This document shows, one piece after another, positions 45,312 through 54,248 of a stretch of DNA of 64,000 nt; positions within the stretch are counted from its first letter, which is position 1; each line of letters starts with the position of its first letter. This DNA comes from Aedoeadaptatus coxii. GTDB taxonomy: Bacteria > Bacillota > Clostridia > Tissierellales > Peptoniphilaceae. A program made the translations under genes and the position numbers. Below the pieces are notes generated by a model, which saw nothing but the letters and a program-made list of their open reading frames with translations, did not search any database and was not told where the DNA came from. The DNA lies in NCBI RefSeq assembly GCF_903819215.1, contig NZ_CAIJCT010000010.1. The stretch is one strand, 5' to 3'.

Positions 45312-47066
45312 CTATTTCGGTGTTGTAAAATCTAAAATTTGTCTGTTCATATGCTTTAAATAATCCACGAGGTTTTCCCGCCGTTCTTCATCCATATAAA
45401 CAAAGCCGTCGTCAAAAACCATGGGAATGTGAGGATCCATTTGGTTCACCGCCGCTAAACGAAGGGAAAGTACTAACAGATCGGCTGTGGAGCGACTAAG
45501 CTGCGTATCACGCAAACTCAGACGATCCTTACCCGATAGGATAAAGTGATCTTTCCCGAAAGCGATAGTTTCATATCGTCCGTCACTTAACGCGGCGAGA
45601 ATCTTTTCCCCTGCGGATATAATTTCTCGCTTAAACCCTTGTTCGCCCTCGGAGTCCACTTCTCGCAAAATAGATTCCGTAAGGTCGATAATTTTAAGTT
45701 GTTCCTCGAGCTCTCTGCCCGACGCTTTCTCTTCCTTGTAGGCTTTTTCCGTCTGTGCCATTTTTTGTTGAATGGCTTCCGCCTCTCGCTCTTTTCCGTC
45801 TAAAAAACCCAATTGTCGCTGAATCCGCTCGATGGCAACGTCCAGTTCCCTACCCCGATCGGGAAGGGATTCCAGTTTTTGGGCGTAACGGTACAAAGAA
45901 TCTTTCAAGGTCTCCATTTCAATGTCTTCGTCGATATAAGGATCGAGCCAGGAACATAGGGCCTGCTTTTCCGCCAAAAGCCCGTCTCGTTCTCCGTATA
46001 AATTATGATAGGTGCGCAGAAGATTTTTTGTGCGCGCATTCCAAAGAAAAAAGATCAGAGAACTTGCTCCAAAAAAGACTGCAGCCACGAAGGATACCAC
46101 GGCGATTTCTTCCTGATGAAAGAAGAACGCAAATGCCGCCGTCACAAGCAAAAAGAGGAAAGCTAACACGCCGGAACCTTTAGCCAGTCCGAGTTTATTC
46201 GTCATTTTGCTCATCTTTTTCGATTCGAAGCGATCGATGGCTTTTTCATTTTCAAGCAGTCTATCGTCCAGTCGGTTTACCAGCTCCAGCTTTTCGCCTA
46301 ATTGCGGCAAAATCTGATGTTTCTCGATCTGCAACTTGCGTTCTCTTTGAAGACTACGAAGTTCCTGCGCCATTTGCGTTTTTTTCGAGCGATGATCTTC
46401 CAACTCCCTGGATTGAGCGCGAAGATCCGCCATATCTTCCTCAAATCTTGCAATTTGTTCGCGATATTGGCCGATAGGCGATTTCTTTGCCCGAGGCGTT
46501 CCGATTTCTCTGCGCTTTTTATCCAAATAGACGTAGCTATCTACAAAACGCAAGGTGCTGTTACCCTTTGTTACGAAATCTCTGGATTCTTCAATACGCT
46601 TTAAAATCGACGCGGCATCGGTGGCCTGAAGGTCATCCATGCAGAAAAAACGCATAAAATCGTCTTGCGAAAGACCCCAGAAATAACTTCCCGGTTGGGG
46701 AATACCCGAAAAGGCATAAAGGGATTCGTCCTCGATGATTTTATTGGTGTCCAAGTTAGTGAGAATCAGCTGCTCATTTTCCTTATGAAATTGGCGCTCG
46801 ATTCGAAAGCGTCCCTTTCCTGTTTCGATTTCCATGGCGGCAGAAAAATCCCGCCCTTGCAAAGGCTTGTAATCCTCGTACGCATCAGAGTAAAGCTTGC
46901 GATTTAAACTGTCCTTTGAAAATCCGTAAAGAAGAGCGCGTATGCACATGATCGTCGTGGTCTTCCCCGATTCATTCGGTCCCGGCAAACATTGATAACC
47001 CTCGCCGAAAACTACTTCGGTATCGTGAAAGCCGCCAAAACTTTTTAATTCCAGTTTATGAATCAT
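45312..47066 (-). CDS. AAA/SbcC-like ATPase, YhaN type
   Basis: An SMC-like ATPase of about 584 residues that pairs with the nuclease gene upstream, like SbcC with SbcD or YhaN with YhaO. Residues 1-40 hold a RecF-type start (MIHKLELKSFGGF) and Walker A GPNESGKTTT. Coiled coils enclose two membrane-like hydrophobic segments (about residues 300-355), a feature of YhaN. The C-terminus has the ABC signature-like LSRSTADLLVLSLRLA and Walker B HIPMVFDDGF. YhaN is usually much longer, so the coiled coil is short here. Start 47066 is chosen by ribosome binding site (GGGAGAG) and domain start; it overlaps the yhaO-like gene by 11 nt. Confidence 0.85.
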   Translation of the reverse strand: MIHKLELKSFGGFHDTEVVFGEGYQCLPGPNESGKTTTIMCIRALLYGFSKDSLNRKLYSDAYEDYKPLQGRDFSAAMEIETGKGRFRIERQFHKENEQLILTNLDTNKIIEDESLYAFSGIPQPGSYFWGLSQDDFMRFFCMDDLQATDAASILKRIEESRDFVTKGNSTLRFVDSYVYLDKKRREIGTPRAKKSPIGQYREQIARFEEDMADLRAQSRELEDHRSKKTQMAQELRSLQRERKLQIEKHQILPQLGEKLELVNRLDDRLLENEKAIDRFESKKMSKMTNKLGLAKGSGVLAFLFLLVTAAFAFFFHQEEIAVVSFVAAVFFGASSLIFFLWNARTKNLLRTYHNLYGERDGLLAEKQALCSWLDPYIDEDIEMETLKDSLYRYAQKLESLPDRGRELDVAIERIQRQLGFLDGKEREAEAIQQKMAQTEKAYKEEKASGRELEEQLKIIDLTESILREVDSEGEQGFKREIISAGEKILAALSDGRYETIAFGKDHFILSGKDRLSLRDTQLSRSTADLLVLSLRLAAVNQMDPHIPMVFDDGFVYMDEERRENLVDYLKHMNRQILDFTTPK

Positions 47067-48096
47067 AGTGCTCTCCCAAAAGTGAACGGATGCCCATATC
47101 GCATACGGCGAGAATCGTGTCCTCGTCTTCATCGAGGCTCGATGCTCGGCGAATAAACTCGCCTAAAGCGTCGTTTTCATGGGCTTTGTAGACGCGCTCG
47201 ATAAGTTTCGGCAAATCCCTCGCCCATTCCACTTCATAGGCTACGCCGGCAAGATCCAGCATGTGGCGAATTTCCTTGTCGAGGACACCGCGATAGCCTC
47301 CTGTAAGATAAAAGCTGTAAATCGCACGATCGTTTTGCAAGCCCTCTTTTAACTCGTCCAAAACATTTTTAGACGATGTGTCAAGGGTCTTATGGCGAAG
47401 AATACGCCGCGCCAGGGGAATGTATTTCGTAGACAGTACGTCAGTGAGTTCGCCGTATACCACGCCCAACTTTCCCCGATCGGTACGATCCAAAGGCTCC
47501 GGCGTGCCGCACATTTGCAATTTGTTCTCGTATAAAATCGGCTTGTGCACGTGACCCAGGGCGATATAATCGAAAAATGGCAAAATATTCGCGTCGACGG
47601 GAAAATATCCGTCCCCGCCGGTCCAATTGCCGTGATGCAATAAAATGTGGCGGTAATCGTCTTGAAAGCCTTCTTCGCCGCATTGCAAAATGCGATGGTA
47701 ACTGTCCCGATCCCAACTGGTACCGTAAAAGATGATCTTTTGCCCTTCGTCTCGATAGTCGCTAAGGACCCCTTGCTCAAAGAGAAAGACATTCTCGGGA
47801 AGACGGGATGCTATATAATCGTATAGTTTAAAATCGTGATTTCCCAAAAGAAGAAGGGTCACGAAATGCTGATCCCCTAAAAGGCCGAGGACGTAATCCA
47901 CTTCCTCCGGCCGAATTTTTTCCTGCTCGAAAATATCGCCGACTAAAAACAGATAATCGACGGATTGAGAGGTACCGTATTCTAAAATGCGCTGAAAGGT
48001 TAAAAAGCGATCTTTACGCCCCTGTTCACGATCCTTGGAACGAGAAAACGGAAAGCTTCTGCCGAGATGTAGGTCCGCCGTATGCAAAAATCGCAT
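47056..48096 (-). CDS. DNA repair exonuclease, SbcD/YhaO-like
   Basis: A 346-residue metallophosphoesterase-type nuclease with MRFLHTADLHLG, YLFLVGDIFE, LLLGNHDFKLYDY, LLHHGNW and ALGHVHKP in the order found in SbcD, Mre11 and YhaO. It forms a likely complex with the next-gene ATPase for processing DNA ends. It overlaps the isochorismatase gene by one nt and the ATPase gene by 11 nt. Confidence 0.9.
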   Translation of the reverse strand: MRFLHTADLHLGRSFPFSRSKDREQGRKDRFLTFQRILEYGTSQSVDYLFLVGDIFEQEKIRPEEVDYVLGLLGDQHFVTLLLLGNHDFKLYDYIASRLPENVFLFEQGVLSDYRDEGQKIIFYGTSWDRDSYHRILQCGEEGFQDDYRHILLHHGNWTGGDGYFPVDANILPFFDYIALGHVHKPILYENKLQMCGTPEPLDRTDRGKLGVVYGELTDVLSTKYIPLARRILRHKTLDTSSKNVLDELKEGLQNDRAIYSFYLTGGYRGVLDKEIRHMLDLAGVAYEVEWARDLPKLIERVYKAHENDALGEFIRRASSLDEDEDTILAVCDMGIRSLLGEHYDS

Positions 48097-48644
48097 TATT
48101 TAATAAGTTTTTGCACCGCTTTGAACTCGTCGGTGCCCGATACACTGTTAAGATCGAACAAAATCGTCTCCGTCGGACGAATGGACGCGCCCATTTGACG
48201 CATTTCTTCGTAAGCGAAAATAGCGGACTCCGGATTGCGGGAGCTAATAGCGTCTTGCGCTACGTAGACGTCGATGCCTCGTTCAATTAAATCTCTAACG
48301 GTAAGCAACACGCAAATATGGGTTTCCATGCCGCATACTACGACTTGCTCGGGCTTTTCCCTTTCGATATAGGTGGCAATGTCTTCATCCAACATACAGG
48401 AGAAAGATTTTTTATCGAAATCCACCGCATCGCTGACTTTACTGCGAATGGAAGGGGTGAATTCTCCCAAGCCTTTTTTGTATTGCGTCGTAAAGATAGT
48501 AGGGATCTTCATGATTTCCGCCGTATCGGCTAAAACGCCGGCGTAATGAAGCATACGTTCCTTATCGTAAATAGCATTCGCCAGGGAATCCTGAATGTCG
48601 ATAAATAAAAACATCGTCTTGTTGCGATCTAATTTAAAATCCAT
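48096..48644 (-). CDS. Isochorismatase-family cysteine hydrolase
   Basis: A 182-residue hydrolase of the isochorismatase/nicotinamidase superfamily. The catalytic triad is visible: Asp in FLFIDIQDSL, Lys in the TTQYKKGLGEF segment, Cys in VVCGMETHICVL. It resembles YcaC-type hydrolases in lacking extra nicotinamidase metal histidines, so the substrate is not known. No NAD-salvage genes are adjacent, although nadE lies elsewhere in the window. Confidence 0.88.
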   Translation of the reverse strand: MDFKLDRNKTMFLFIDIQDSLANAIYDKERMLHYAGVLADTAEIMKIPTIFTTQYKKGLGEFTPSIRSKVSDAVDFDKKSFSCMLDEDIATYIEREKPEQVVVCGMETHICVLLTVRDLIERGIDVYVAQDAISSRNPESAIFAYEEMRQMGASIRPTETILFDLNSVSGTDEFKAVQKLIK

Positions 48645-49550
48645 TTAAACCTCCATAGATTGTACATTGATGCGATTCATATCGGATTTGATCGTAGCAA
48701 AATCCGTGGTCTTTTCGCTTTGTGCTGCCGCTGCCGTAAGTTTTAACAGCGTCGGCGCGTCGTATTTTCGAACAATCCCCGCCGCCATAGCAACCGCTGC
48801 GTGGTGAGGATCGAAATAATCGTTGATCTCGTCGTTTTTCGCAAAGAAGTATTCTCCCTTGCAGTAAAGAATGGAACCCTTGGAACTTCCCGTCACGAGA
48901 ATAAGAGGTATATCGTCGCCATAAAGCTTTGCGACAGTAGAGGCGATATCGCCTAAGAACTGAAGATTGCGATCGACGAGCTGACTGAGGGCGGCGCGAT
49001 CGATAATCATGCCGAAGGGTTTCGCCTCCCGCACTTCCTCTACGTCATCTCTCTCGTCCGAAAGAATAATGACAGGCTTGGATTTGCTCCTTGCATAGCG
49101 CACCATGGGAAGCTTCATCGACTCAGGTTCTTTGGAACGGGTTCCCTTGGCAATGACTACAACATCGCTTGCTACGCTTTCGCGAACAAAGCGCTCGTAA
49201 AAATCCACCGTATCCTCCCGCGTGATCCGCGGTTCTCTCGTATAGATCGTCGTCGTCTTATTTTTTTCCTCGAGGATAATGCGCTCTTGGGTTTCGTCAC
49301 GTAAGCTTTCCGATTCCAATACAATCCCCGATTGACTCAAAAACTTTCCGTACTGTTCTCCGGCAAAGCCGCCTAAAAAGGTGAGAAGCCTTGCACCTTC
49401 GTTCATATCACCGGCAAGGCGCGCCATATCGACGCCATAACCTGTGGCGGAAGTTGTACTTTCCACAGCCTCTCCCGTGCCGCCCTTCGGAAAACTTTCT
49501 CCCATAAGTCTGCGTTCTAATATCGGATTATTGTCTACAATAAGAATCAT
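48645..49550 (-). CDS. PfkB-family sugar-kinase-like protein, probably inactive
   Basis: A 301-residue protein with the ribokinase/1-phosphofructokinase (FruK/LacC) layout: an N-terminal NNPILERRL where kinases have NPAxD, a glycine-rich GYGVDMARLAGDMN segment near residue 38, and LGGFAGEQYGKFL. The late signature carrying the catalytic base, normally GAGD followed by VAG, is missing: the region reads YFDPHHAAVAMAAG. The substrate aspartate of NPAxD is also not conserved. It probably kept a sugar-phosphate-binding or regulatory role. It overlaps pgcA by 4 nt. Confidence 0.75.
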   Translation of the reverse strand: MILIVDNNPILERRLMGESFPKGGTGEAVESTTSATGYGVDMARLAGDMNEGARLLTFLGGFAGEQYGKFLSQSGIVLESESLRDETQERIILEEKNKTTTIYTREPRITREDTVDFYERFVRESVASDVVVIAKGTRSKEPESMKLPMVRYARSKSKPVIILSDERDDVEEVREAKPFGMIIDRAALSQLVDRNLQFLGDIASTVAKLYGDDIPLILVTGSSKGSILYCKGEYFFAKNDEINDYFDPHHAAVAMAAGIVRKYDAPTLLKLTAAAAQSEKTTDFATIKSDMNRINVQSMEV

Positions 49551-51226
49551 GATAAATTTAACCGACGGGAAACACTGTTTAGAATCCAGTCGATTTTCTC
49601 CTTTGCTCGTTGTTCAGAGGGATCGTGGGTGTAAATATACAGTTTGATTTTCGGCTCCGTTCCCGAGGGACGAATGGAAAAACGGCTTCCGTCGTCTAAA
49701 TGATATTCCAATACATTGCTTGCGCCGATGCCGTCCACTCCATCTTTATAGTCGATTATGTCGGCTACTTTTAAAGATTCGACGGAGGTTAGGGGATCTT
49801 CCCTTAAATCCTTCATCATAGCGGCGATTTCTTCTTGCCCTTCCTGCCCTTCTCGGACAAAGGAGAGAAGCTTTTCGCCGTGATAACCGTGACGTTTATA
49901 GAGAGAATCCAGAACCTCCGGAAGTCTCATTCCTCTTTTCAAATAGAATGCCGCCATCTCCGCGATCATCATAGATGAAACGACGCCGTCTTTATCCCGC
50001 ACGTGATCGCCGTAAACGTAGCCGATACTTTCCTCAAAGCCGAATAAAAATTCGTGTTCTTTCGTGCGATCCCATTCATTGGCGGGAGCGCAAATATTTT
50101 TAAAGCCCGTAAGGGATAGATACATATCCACGCCGTAATAATCGGCGATGACGCGGGTCAAATCGCCGGAAACGATGCTCTGTACCATGGCGCCGTTGGC
50201 GGGAATGGTACCCTGAGCCTTCCGTCTGGATAGAATATAGTCGATTAACAGTGCGCCGATTTGATTGCCCGAAAAGGGAACAAATGCGCCCTCTGCATCT
50301 TTCGCCATCATGGCGACGCGATCGCAATCCGGGTCTGTGGCAATCAGAATGTCGGCATCTATTTTTTCACCGAGTTCCAGAGATTTTTTGAAGGCATTTA
50401 AATCTTCGGGATTGGGATAGCCCACGCTCTTAAACGTAGGATCCGGCGCCACTTGCTCTTCTACCAAATGAACATTGCCGAAACCTCTCGTTTCAAAAAC
50501 TCGCCGCACAGGTAAATTCCCAACACCGTTTAAAGGCGTATAGACGATGGAAATGTTCTTGTCGATATCCTCTTCCAGGGTCTTCGACAAGGTTAAGCGG
50601 TAATACTTTTCCTCTACATCCTCGTCGATCGTATGAATAAGCCCTTCCCGTACATAATCTTCGAAGTTTTTTTCGGGCCATACATTGTAATCGAATTGAT
50701 CGATTCCGTCTGAAATCTCATCCGCCATATCGTCTCTGATTTGGGAGCCCTCTTCCCAATATACTTTGTAGCCATTGTATTCCCTGGGATTGTGGCTCGC
50801 CGTAATCATAATTCCCGCCTGAGCGCCCAATTCACGTACAGCAAAAGATACCATAGGCGTCGGACGAATGCCGGCGTAAATATAAGCGTGAATACCTTGG
50901 CTTGCGAGCATAGACGCCGCGACTTTCATAAACGTTTCGCTGCGTTCGCGTACGTCCCAGCCAATGGTGACGCCTCTTTTTTTCGCCGCATCGCCTCGTC
51001 TGTTAATTACTTCGGCGAGACCTCTCGTCGCCCGCGCAATTACCTGCTCGTTCATGCAATTGGTTCCGGGACCGATTTTTCCACGAAGCCCTGCTGTTCC
51101 GAAGGAAAGTTCTTTGTAAAAACTTTCCTCCCGCTCACGTTCGCTCATCGCTTCTAAACGTTTACGATCCTCCGGCGAAACATTTTCGAGGGATTGCCAC
51201 ATGGCGATACGATCTATTATTTCCAT
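49547..51226 (-). CDS. pgcA: Phosphoglucomutase/phosphomannomutase PgcA-like
   Basis: Alpha-D-phosphohexomutase of 559 residues, interconverting glucose-1-P and glucose-6-P (or mannose phosphates) for sugar-nucleotide supply. Motifs: GTAGLRGKIGPGTNCMN at the N-terminus, the phosphoserine loop TASHNPREYNGYKVY, metal loop ATDPDCDRVA, and the sugar-binding FGFEESIGYVYG and SIRPSGTEPKIKLY. Length fits the long PgcA/PGM2 type. Confidence 0.94.
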   Translation of the reverse strand: MEIIDRIAMWQSLENVSPEDRKRLEAMSEREREESFYKELSFGTAGLRGKIGPGTNCMNEQVIARATRGLAEVINRRGDAAKKRGVTIGWDVRERSETFMKVAASMLASQGIHAYIYAGIRPTPMVSFAVRELGAQAGIMITASHNPREYNGYKVYWEEGSQIRDDMADEISDGIDQFDYNVWPEKNFEDYVREGLIHTIDEDVEEKYYRLTLSKTLEEDIDKNISIVYTPLNGVGNLPVRRVFETRGFGNVHLVEEQVAPDPTFKSVGYPNPEDLNAFKKSLELGEKIDADILIATDPDCDRVAMMAKDAEGAFVPFSGNQIGALLIDYILSRRKAQGTIPANGAMVQSIVSGDLTRVIADYYGVDMYLSLTGFKNICAPANEWDRTKEHEFLFGFEESIGYVYGDHVRDKDGVVSSMMIAEMAAFYLKRGMRLPEVLDSLYKRHGYHGEKLLSFVREGQEGQEEIAAMMKDLREDPLTSVESLKVADIIDYKDGVDGIGASNVLEYHLDDGSRFSIRPSGTEPKIKLYIYTHDPSEQRAKEKIDWILNSVSRRLNLS

Positions 51227-51227
51227 C

Positions 51228-51701
51228 TCAACCTTCTTTCGTGATATCTAAAAACTGTCCGTGACAAGCTTCGGCAAGATCTTTTGGCGATAGGTGCATT
51301 TGAAGCCCTTTTTTACCGGCGCTGACGTAAATACGTTCGTAATTTAAAGCCGACTCGTGAATAAAGGTCGGAAATTCCTTCTTCATACCCACAGGCGAAC
51401 AGCCGCCGCGAATATAACCCGTTAAATTCAAAAGATCTTTCACGTGAACCATTTCCATTTTTTTCTCACCGGCGACGTGCGCCGCCTTTTTAAGATCCAA
51501 TTCCTCCTCAACCGGTATGACGAAGACAAAATGCGCGCGATCCTTACCCTCAGCAACCAGTGTCTTAAACACCTGTTCCACGGGAAGCCCGTTTTCCTTT
51601 GCGATCTTGGCACCGTCTACTTCAACCGACGGATCATATTCCACCACATCATAATCAATCGAATGGCTGTCCAACATTCTGAGAGCGTTTGTCTTTTTCA
51701 T
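51228..51701 (-). CDS. ybaK: YbaK/EbsC family Cys-tRNA(Pro) deacylase
   Basis: A 157-residue trans-editing protein that hydrolyses mischarged Cys-tRNA(Pro). Family marks: KKTNALRMLDSHSIDYDVVEY, PVEQVFKTLVAEG with the catalytic lysine region, GYIRGGCSPVGMKK and SAGKKGLQMHLSPKDL. The start at 51701 has GAGGTG four nt upstream; the ATG at 51713 lacks a site. First gene of the minus-strand operon. Confidence 0.93.
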   Translation of the reverse strand: MKKTNALRMLDSHSIDYDVVEYDPSVEVDGAKIAKENGLPVEQVFKTLVAEGKDRAHFVFVIPVEEELDLKKAAHVAGEKKMEMVHVKDLLNLTGYIRGGCSPVGMKKEFPTFIHESALNYERIYVSAGKKGLQMHLSPKDLAEACHGQFLDITKEG

Positions 51702-51773
51702 AGAACACCTCATCTATTCATACTTAAAGAGAAATTAACTCGTAATTTAAAATTTACCTCTATGATCCTTTCC

Positions 51774-51782
51774 ATTATATCA
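51774..51782 (-). promoter_or_regulatory. Extended -10 promoter of the ybaK-CYTH operon
   Basis: TGATATAAT on the minus strand, about 73 nt before the ybaK ATG. No other promoter-like box is seen between here and the downstream genes, whose gaps are 0 to 13 nt. Confidence 0.6.
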
Positions 51783-51904
51783 TGGAGTAAATGCTGACTA
51801 AAGACATTGGATATCCATATTTAGCTGATACCTTTTTAAATTACGTCTTTGGTACTGTCGATTTTATAAAAAGTCTACTACTATAAAAAGGAAAGGATGA
51901 TCAT

Positions 51905-52408
51905 ATGAAAAAACTCTCGACTCAAAAGCTGACACTTATCGCCATGTTCATAGCCCTTACGGCACTCGCCACCATGGTGATACAAATCCCCATTCCCGCA
52001 ACGAAAGGATACCTTAATATTGGCGATACCCTTTTAATCTGCGCCGGTCTTTTGCTCGGTAAAACTGTAGGCGGCATCGTCGGCGGTATCGGCTCCGCAC
52101 TTGCCGATATTTTAAGCGGCTACGCATTTTATGCACCCATTACCCTCGTCGTCAAAGGGCTGGAAGGATATGTTGCAGGGGCGTTAAACGAAAAGACAAA
52201 ACTCCCCCCGATCGTCTCCGCCATTGTAGCCGGCTTCATCATGGCGCTGGGGTATCTCTTGGCAGAAGGCATCATACTTTATAATTTCCCCACTGCACTG
52301 GCAAGCTTTGTTCCCAATATTTTACAAGGTATCGCCGGCGCCGTCCTCGCTACCATCCTCTATCCCCTATTGCAAAAAGCACCTATTCTGATGAAAGAAG
52401 AAAAGTAG
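51905..52408 (+). CDS. ECF transporter S component (COG4720-like)
   Basis: A 167-residue membrane protein with about six helices, the substrate-binding subunit type of energy-coupling-factor vitamin importers. GYLNIGDTLLICAGLLLG, GGIGSALADILSGY and the C-terminal PNILQGIAGAVLATILYPLL are typical of the PF07155/COG4720 group. The A and T components are not here. AAAGGA precedes the ATG. The vitamin or precursor cannot be deduced; the 120-nt leader shows no riboswitch I can identify. Confidence 0.8.
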   Translation: MKKLSTQKLTLIAMFIALTALATMVIQIPIPATKGYLNIGDTLLICAGLLLGKTVGGIVGGIGSALADILSGYAFYAPITLVVKGLEGYVAGALNEKTKLPPIVSAIVAGFIMALGYLLAEGIILYNFPTALASFVPNILQGIAGAVLATILYPLLQKAPILMKEEK

Positions 52409-52482
52409 CGAAAACCTTATTGGTAGAGATCGATCCGAACATTACCAACAGAGCGTTTCTCTAACAACAATTCACCAAATGG

Positions 52483-52515
52483 AAAAAGGCTATCCTAAGA
52501 GGATAGCCTTTTTCT
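52483..52515. terminator. Bidirectional terminator
   Basis: AAAAAGGCTATCCT-AAG-AGGATAGCCTTTTT, a long perfect stem with A and T tails at the convergent end of the ECF gene (plus) and the hydrolase gene (minus). Confidence 0.9.
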
Positions 52516-52522
52516 TATAGCG

Positions 52523-53275
52523 TCATTCCATTTCCTTATACGCAGTATTAATAATCTTCGCCAACTCGTGGGGCGCGTCTACATTTACCTCATGCCCTGC
52601 ACCGTCTACATAAAAAAGTTTTGATTGGGGCAATTTGCGATATAGGGAACGAGCCGCTCGCTTATTGGCCCAATCTCTACTGCCGCAAATAATATAAACG
52701 GGACACTGAATGTCATGAATCCTACGACTGTAATCGATCCCTCTCATGGAAGATGAAATGGACATCATTTGTTCTTTGCTCACGCCTGTTTGAGAAAAAA
52801 AGCTTTCAGGCATAAATTTAAACAATCCGTTTTGAAATTTTAATAAGAGACTCGGCATTTTATACTGCGGTGCGATGACGATAAGCCCCGCAATTTTTTC
52901 AGGACAATCTAAGGACATGGCTATTGCTAAAACAGCACCTAAACTTAATCCGCAAAGAATGAACGGACCCTGTTTGTGACCAAGCTGAGCTTCTACATTC
53001 CTCTTTAAATCGCTATAACTCGGTTCCTCCATTGCCTCATCAATAATATTAATAGATTCCTTTTCATTAAAATCCAGAAACTGAAAGGTTTCATTCCAAG
53101 ATGAACTATCTTGCCCTAAGCCATGCAAGAATATAGCGTTTTCTGAATTGCAGGGTAACCTCTTTTTGTCGGAACGTGGAACCAAAAAGGATGATGATAT
53201 AGCAGAAATAGGTTGAGCCAACATAATGGCAGCCAATGCCAACACTCCAAATATCTTAATACTAATATTTGTCAT
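52523..53275 (-). CDS. Alpha/beta hydrolase with an SLH-protein-like signal peptide
   Basis: A 250-residue protein: signal peptide (residues 1 to about 28, VLALAAIMLAQPISAISS), then an alpha/beta hydrolase fold with oxyanion motif FLHGLGQDSSSW, nucleophile elbow CGLSLGAVLA near residue 108, the acid in CGSRDWANKRA and the histidine in VDGAGHEVNVD. The first 35 residues closely match those of the SLH surface protein at 35121, down to an RSD after the cleavage region, suggesting that the export signal was copied. Substrate unknown; the order resembles small esterases and lipases. Confidence 0.85.
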   Translation of the reverse strand: MTNISIKIFGVLALAAIMLAQPISAISSSFLVPRSDKKRLPCNSENAIFLHGLGQDSSSWNETFQFLDFNEKESINIIDEAMEEPSYSDLKRNVEAQLGHKQGPFILCGLSLGAVLAIAMSLDCPEKIAGLIVIAPQYKMPSLLLKFQNGLFKFMPESFFSQTGVSKEQMMSISSSMRGIDYSRRIHDIQCPVYIICGSRDWANKRAARSLYRKLPQSKLFYVDGAGHEVNVDAPHELAKIINTAYKEME

Positions 53276-53300
53276 AACCCTCCCCTTCTACACTCTAATT

Positions 53301-53882
53301 TCAACGTGATAATTCCATTTTCCACTTTTGATTTTGCAAAAATTGAACCAAACGAATCGTACCTTTCCAGCAAAGAACACCCAATACGATAAAAATAATA
53401 GCTAAGAGCAAACCGGCTAAAAGGGCTGGGAAACCGGTAAGTTCTTTTACAAAGAAAACAAGCTTTACATTGTCAATGAGCGATATGTGGACTATTCCCT
53501 TTAATAAACCCATGATACTGGCGAGAACACTTACGCCTGCGGAGAAAAAGAATGAAACAGAGAGAATGGCAAGTGTCGGAATAATAGAAACCCATAAAAA
53601 AGATGCATAGGAATAAAAACATAAGGACCTCATGAAATTTCTCCATGAAAAACCCTTGTCTTTGATCATACTTTCTCCTAAGTAATCCATGGCCAACTCT
53701 TTAGGAGGCTCCATTTCCTCTATAATAGATTCCGCCGTTTGTCCATTGCGCATGCGTTCGTAAAATGAGTTTTTTAATTCACTTAAAATATCGGTCTTTT
53801 CCGAAACAGACATATGAACCAAATAACGATCCAGTCGCGATAAGTTTTTTTCTATTGCTTTCTCATTATGTTCAGTTCTCAT
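53301..53882 (-). CDS. HAAS-domain (DUF1700-type) membrane protein
   Basis: A 193-residue protein with an N-terminal HAAS helical domain (residues 1 to about 75, ending EEMEPPKELAMDYLGE) and three or four membrane segments. Such proteins are almost always encoded after a PadR-type regulator, as here, and are thought to act in membrane or envelope responses. The ATG at 53882 is chosen because GAGAAGGAG precedes it, two nt after the padR stop; the longer frame to 54020 lies inside padR. Confidence 0.82.
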   Translation of the reverse strand: MRTEHNEKAIEKNLSRLDRYLVHMSVSEKTDILSELKNSFYERMRNGQTAESIIEEMEPPKELAMDYLGESMIKDKGFSWRNFMRSLCFYSYASFLWVSIIPTLAILSVSFFFSAGVSVLASIMGLLKGIVHISLIDNVKLVFFVKELTGFPALLAGLLLAIIFIVLGVLCWKGTIRLVQFLQNQKWKMELSR

Positions 53883-53884
53883 TC

Positions 53885-54214
53885 TTACTCCTTCTCCAAA
53901 TCTGACATATTTTGAATCAGCAATTGCCAATCCTGTTCTAATTTTTGTAAATAGGACAAGCCCAAAGGTGTCATGCGATAATATTTCCTCGCAGGCGTGC
54001 CCTCCTCCATTTGATGCCAATACGATTCCAAATAACCATTTTTTAAAAGACGTCTTAATAACGGATAGATAGTGCTTTCCTTTGTAGCTAACATAGGATA
54101 CTGTTCTAAAATTTGAATCAAATCGTAGCCATACCTTTCCTTATTGGAGATTAACAGCATGACAGCGTACTCCAACGTGCCGCGCTTTATTTGACTTATC
54201 CATTCACCGTTCAT
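53885..54214 (-). CDS. PadR-family transcriptional regulator
   Basis: A 109-residue winged-helix regulator: KRGTLEYAVMLLISNKERYGYDLIQILEQ (helices of the PadR domain), ESTIYPLLRRLLKNGYLES recognition helix, GTPARKYYRMTPLGLSYL wing, and a short C-terminal helix. The ATG at 54214 has AGGAGA upstream; an in-frame earlier ATG (MYIEIM) lies in the promoter leader. Its promoter contains a perfect palindrome over the -35, implying autoregulation of this padR-HAAS pair. Confidence 0.92.
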   Translation of the reverse strand: MNGEWISQIKRGTLEYAVMLLISNKERYGYDLIQILEQYPMLATKESTIYPLLRRLLKNGYLESYWHQMEEGTPARKYYRMTPLGLSYLQKLEQDWQLLIQNMSDLEKE

Positions 54215-54248
54215 TTTATCTCCTATTCTCTTCATTATTTCTATATAC

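Noticed and set aside
53883..54020. 46-residue N-terminal extension of the HAAS protein
   Set aside because: It lies inside the padR gene in another frame, and a ribosome binding site precedes the internal ATG at 53882.
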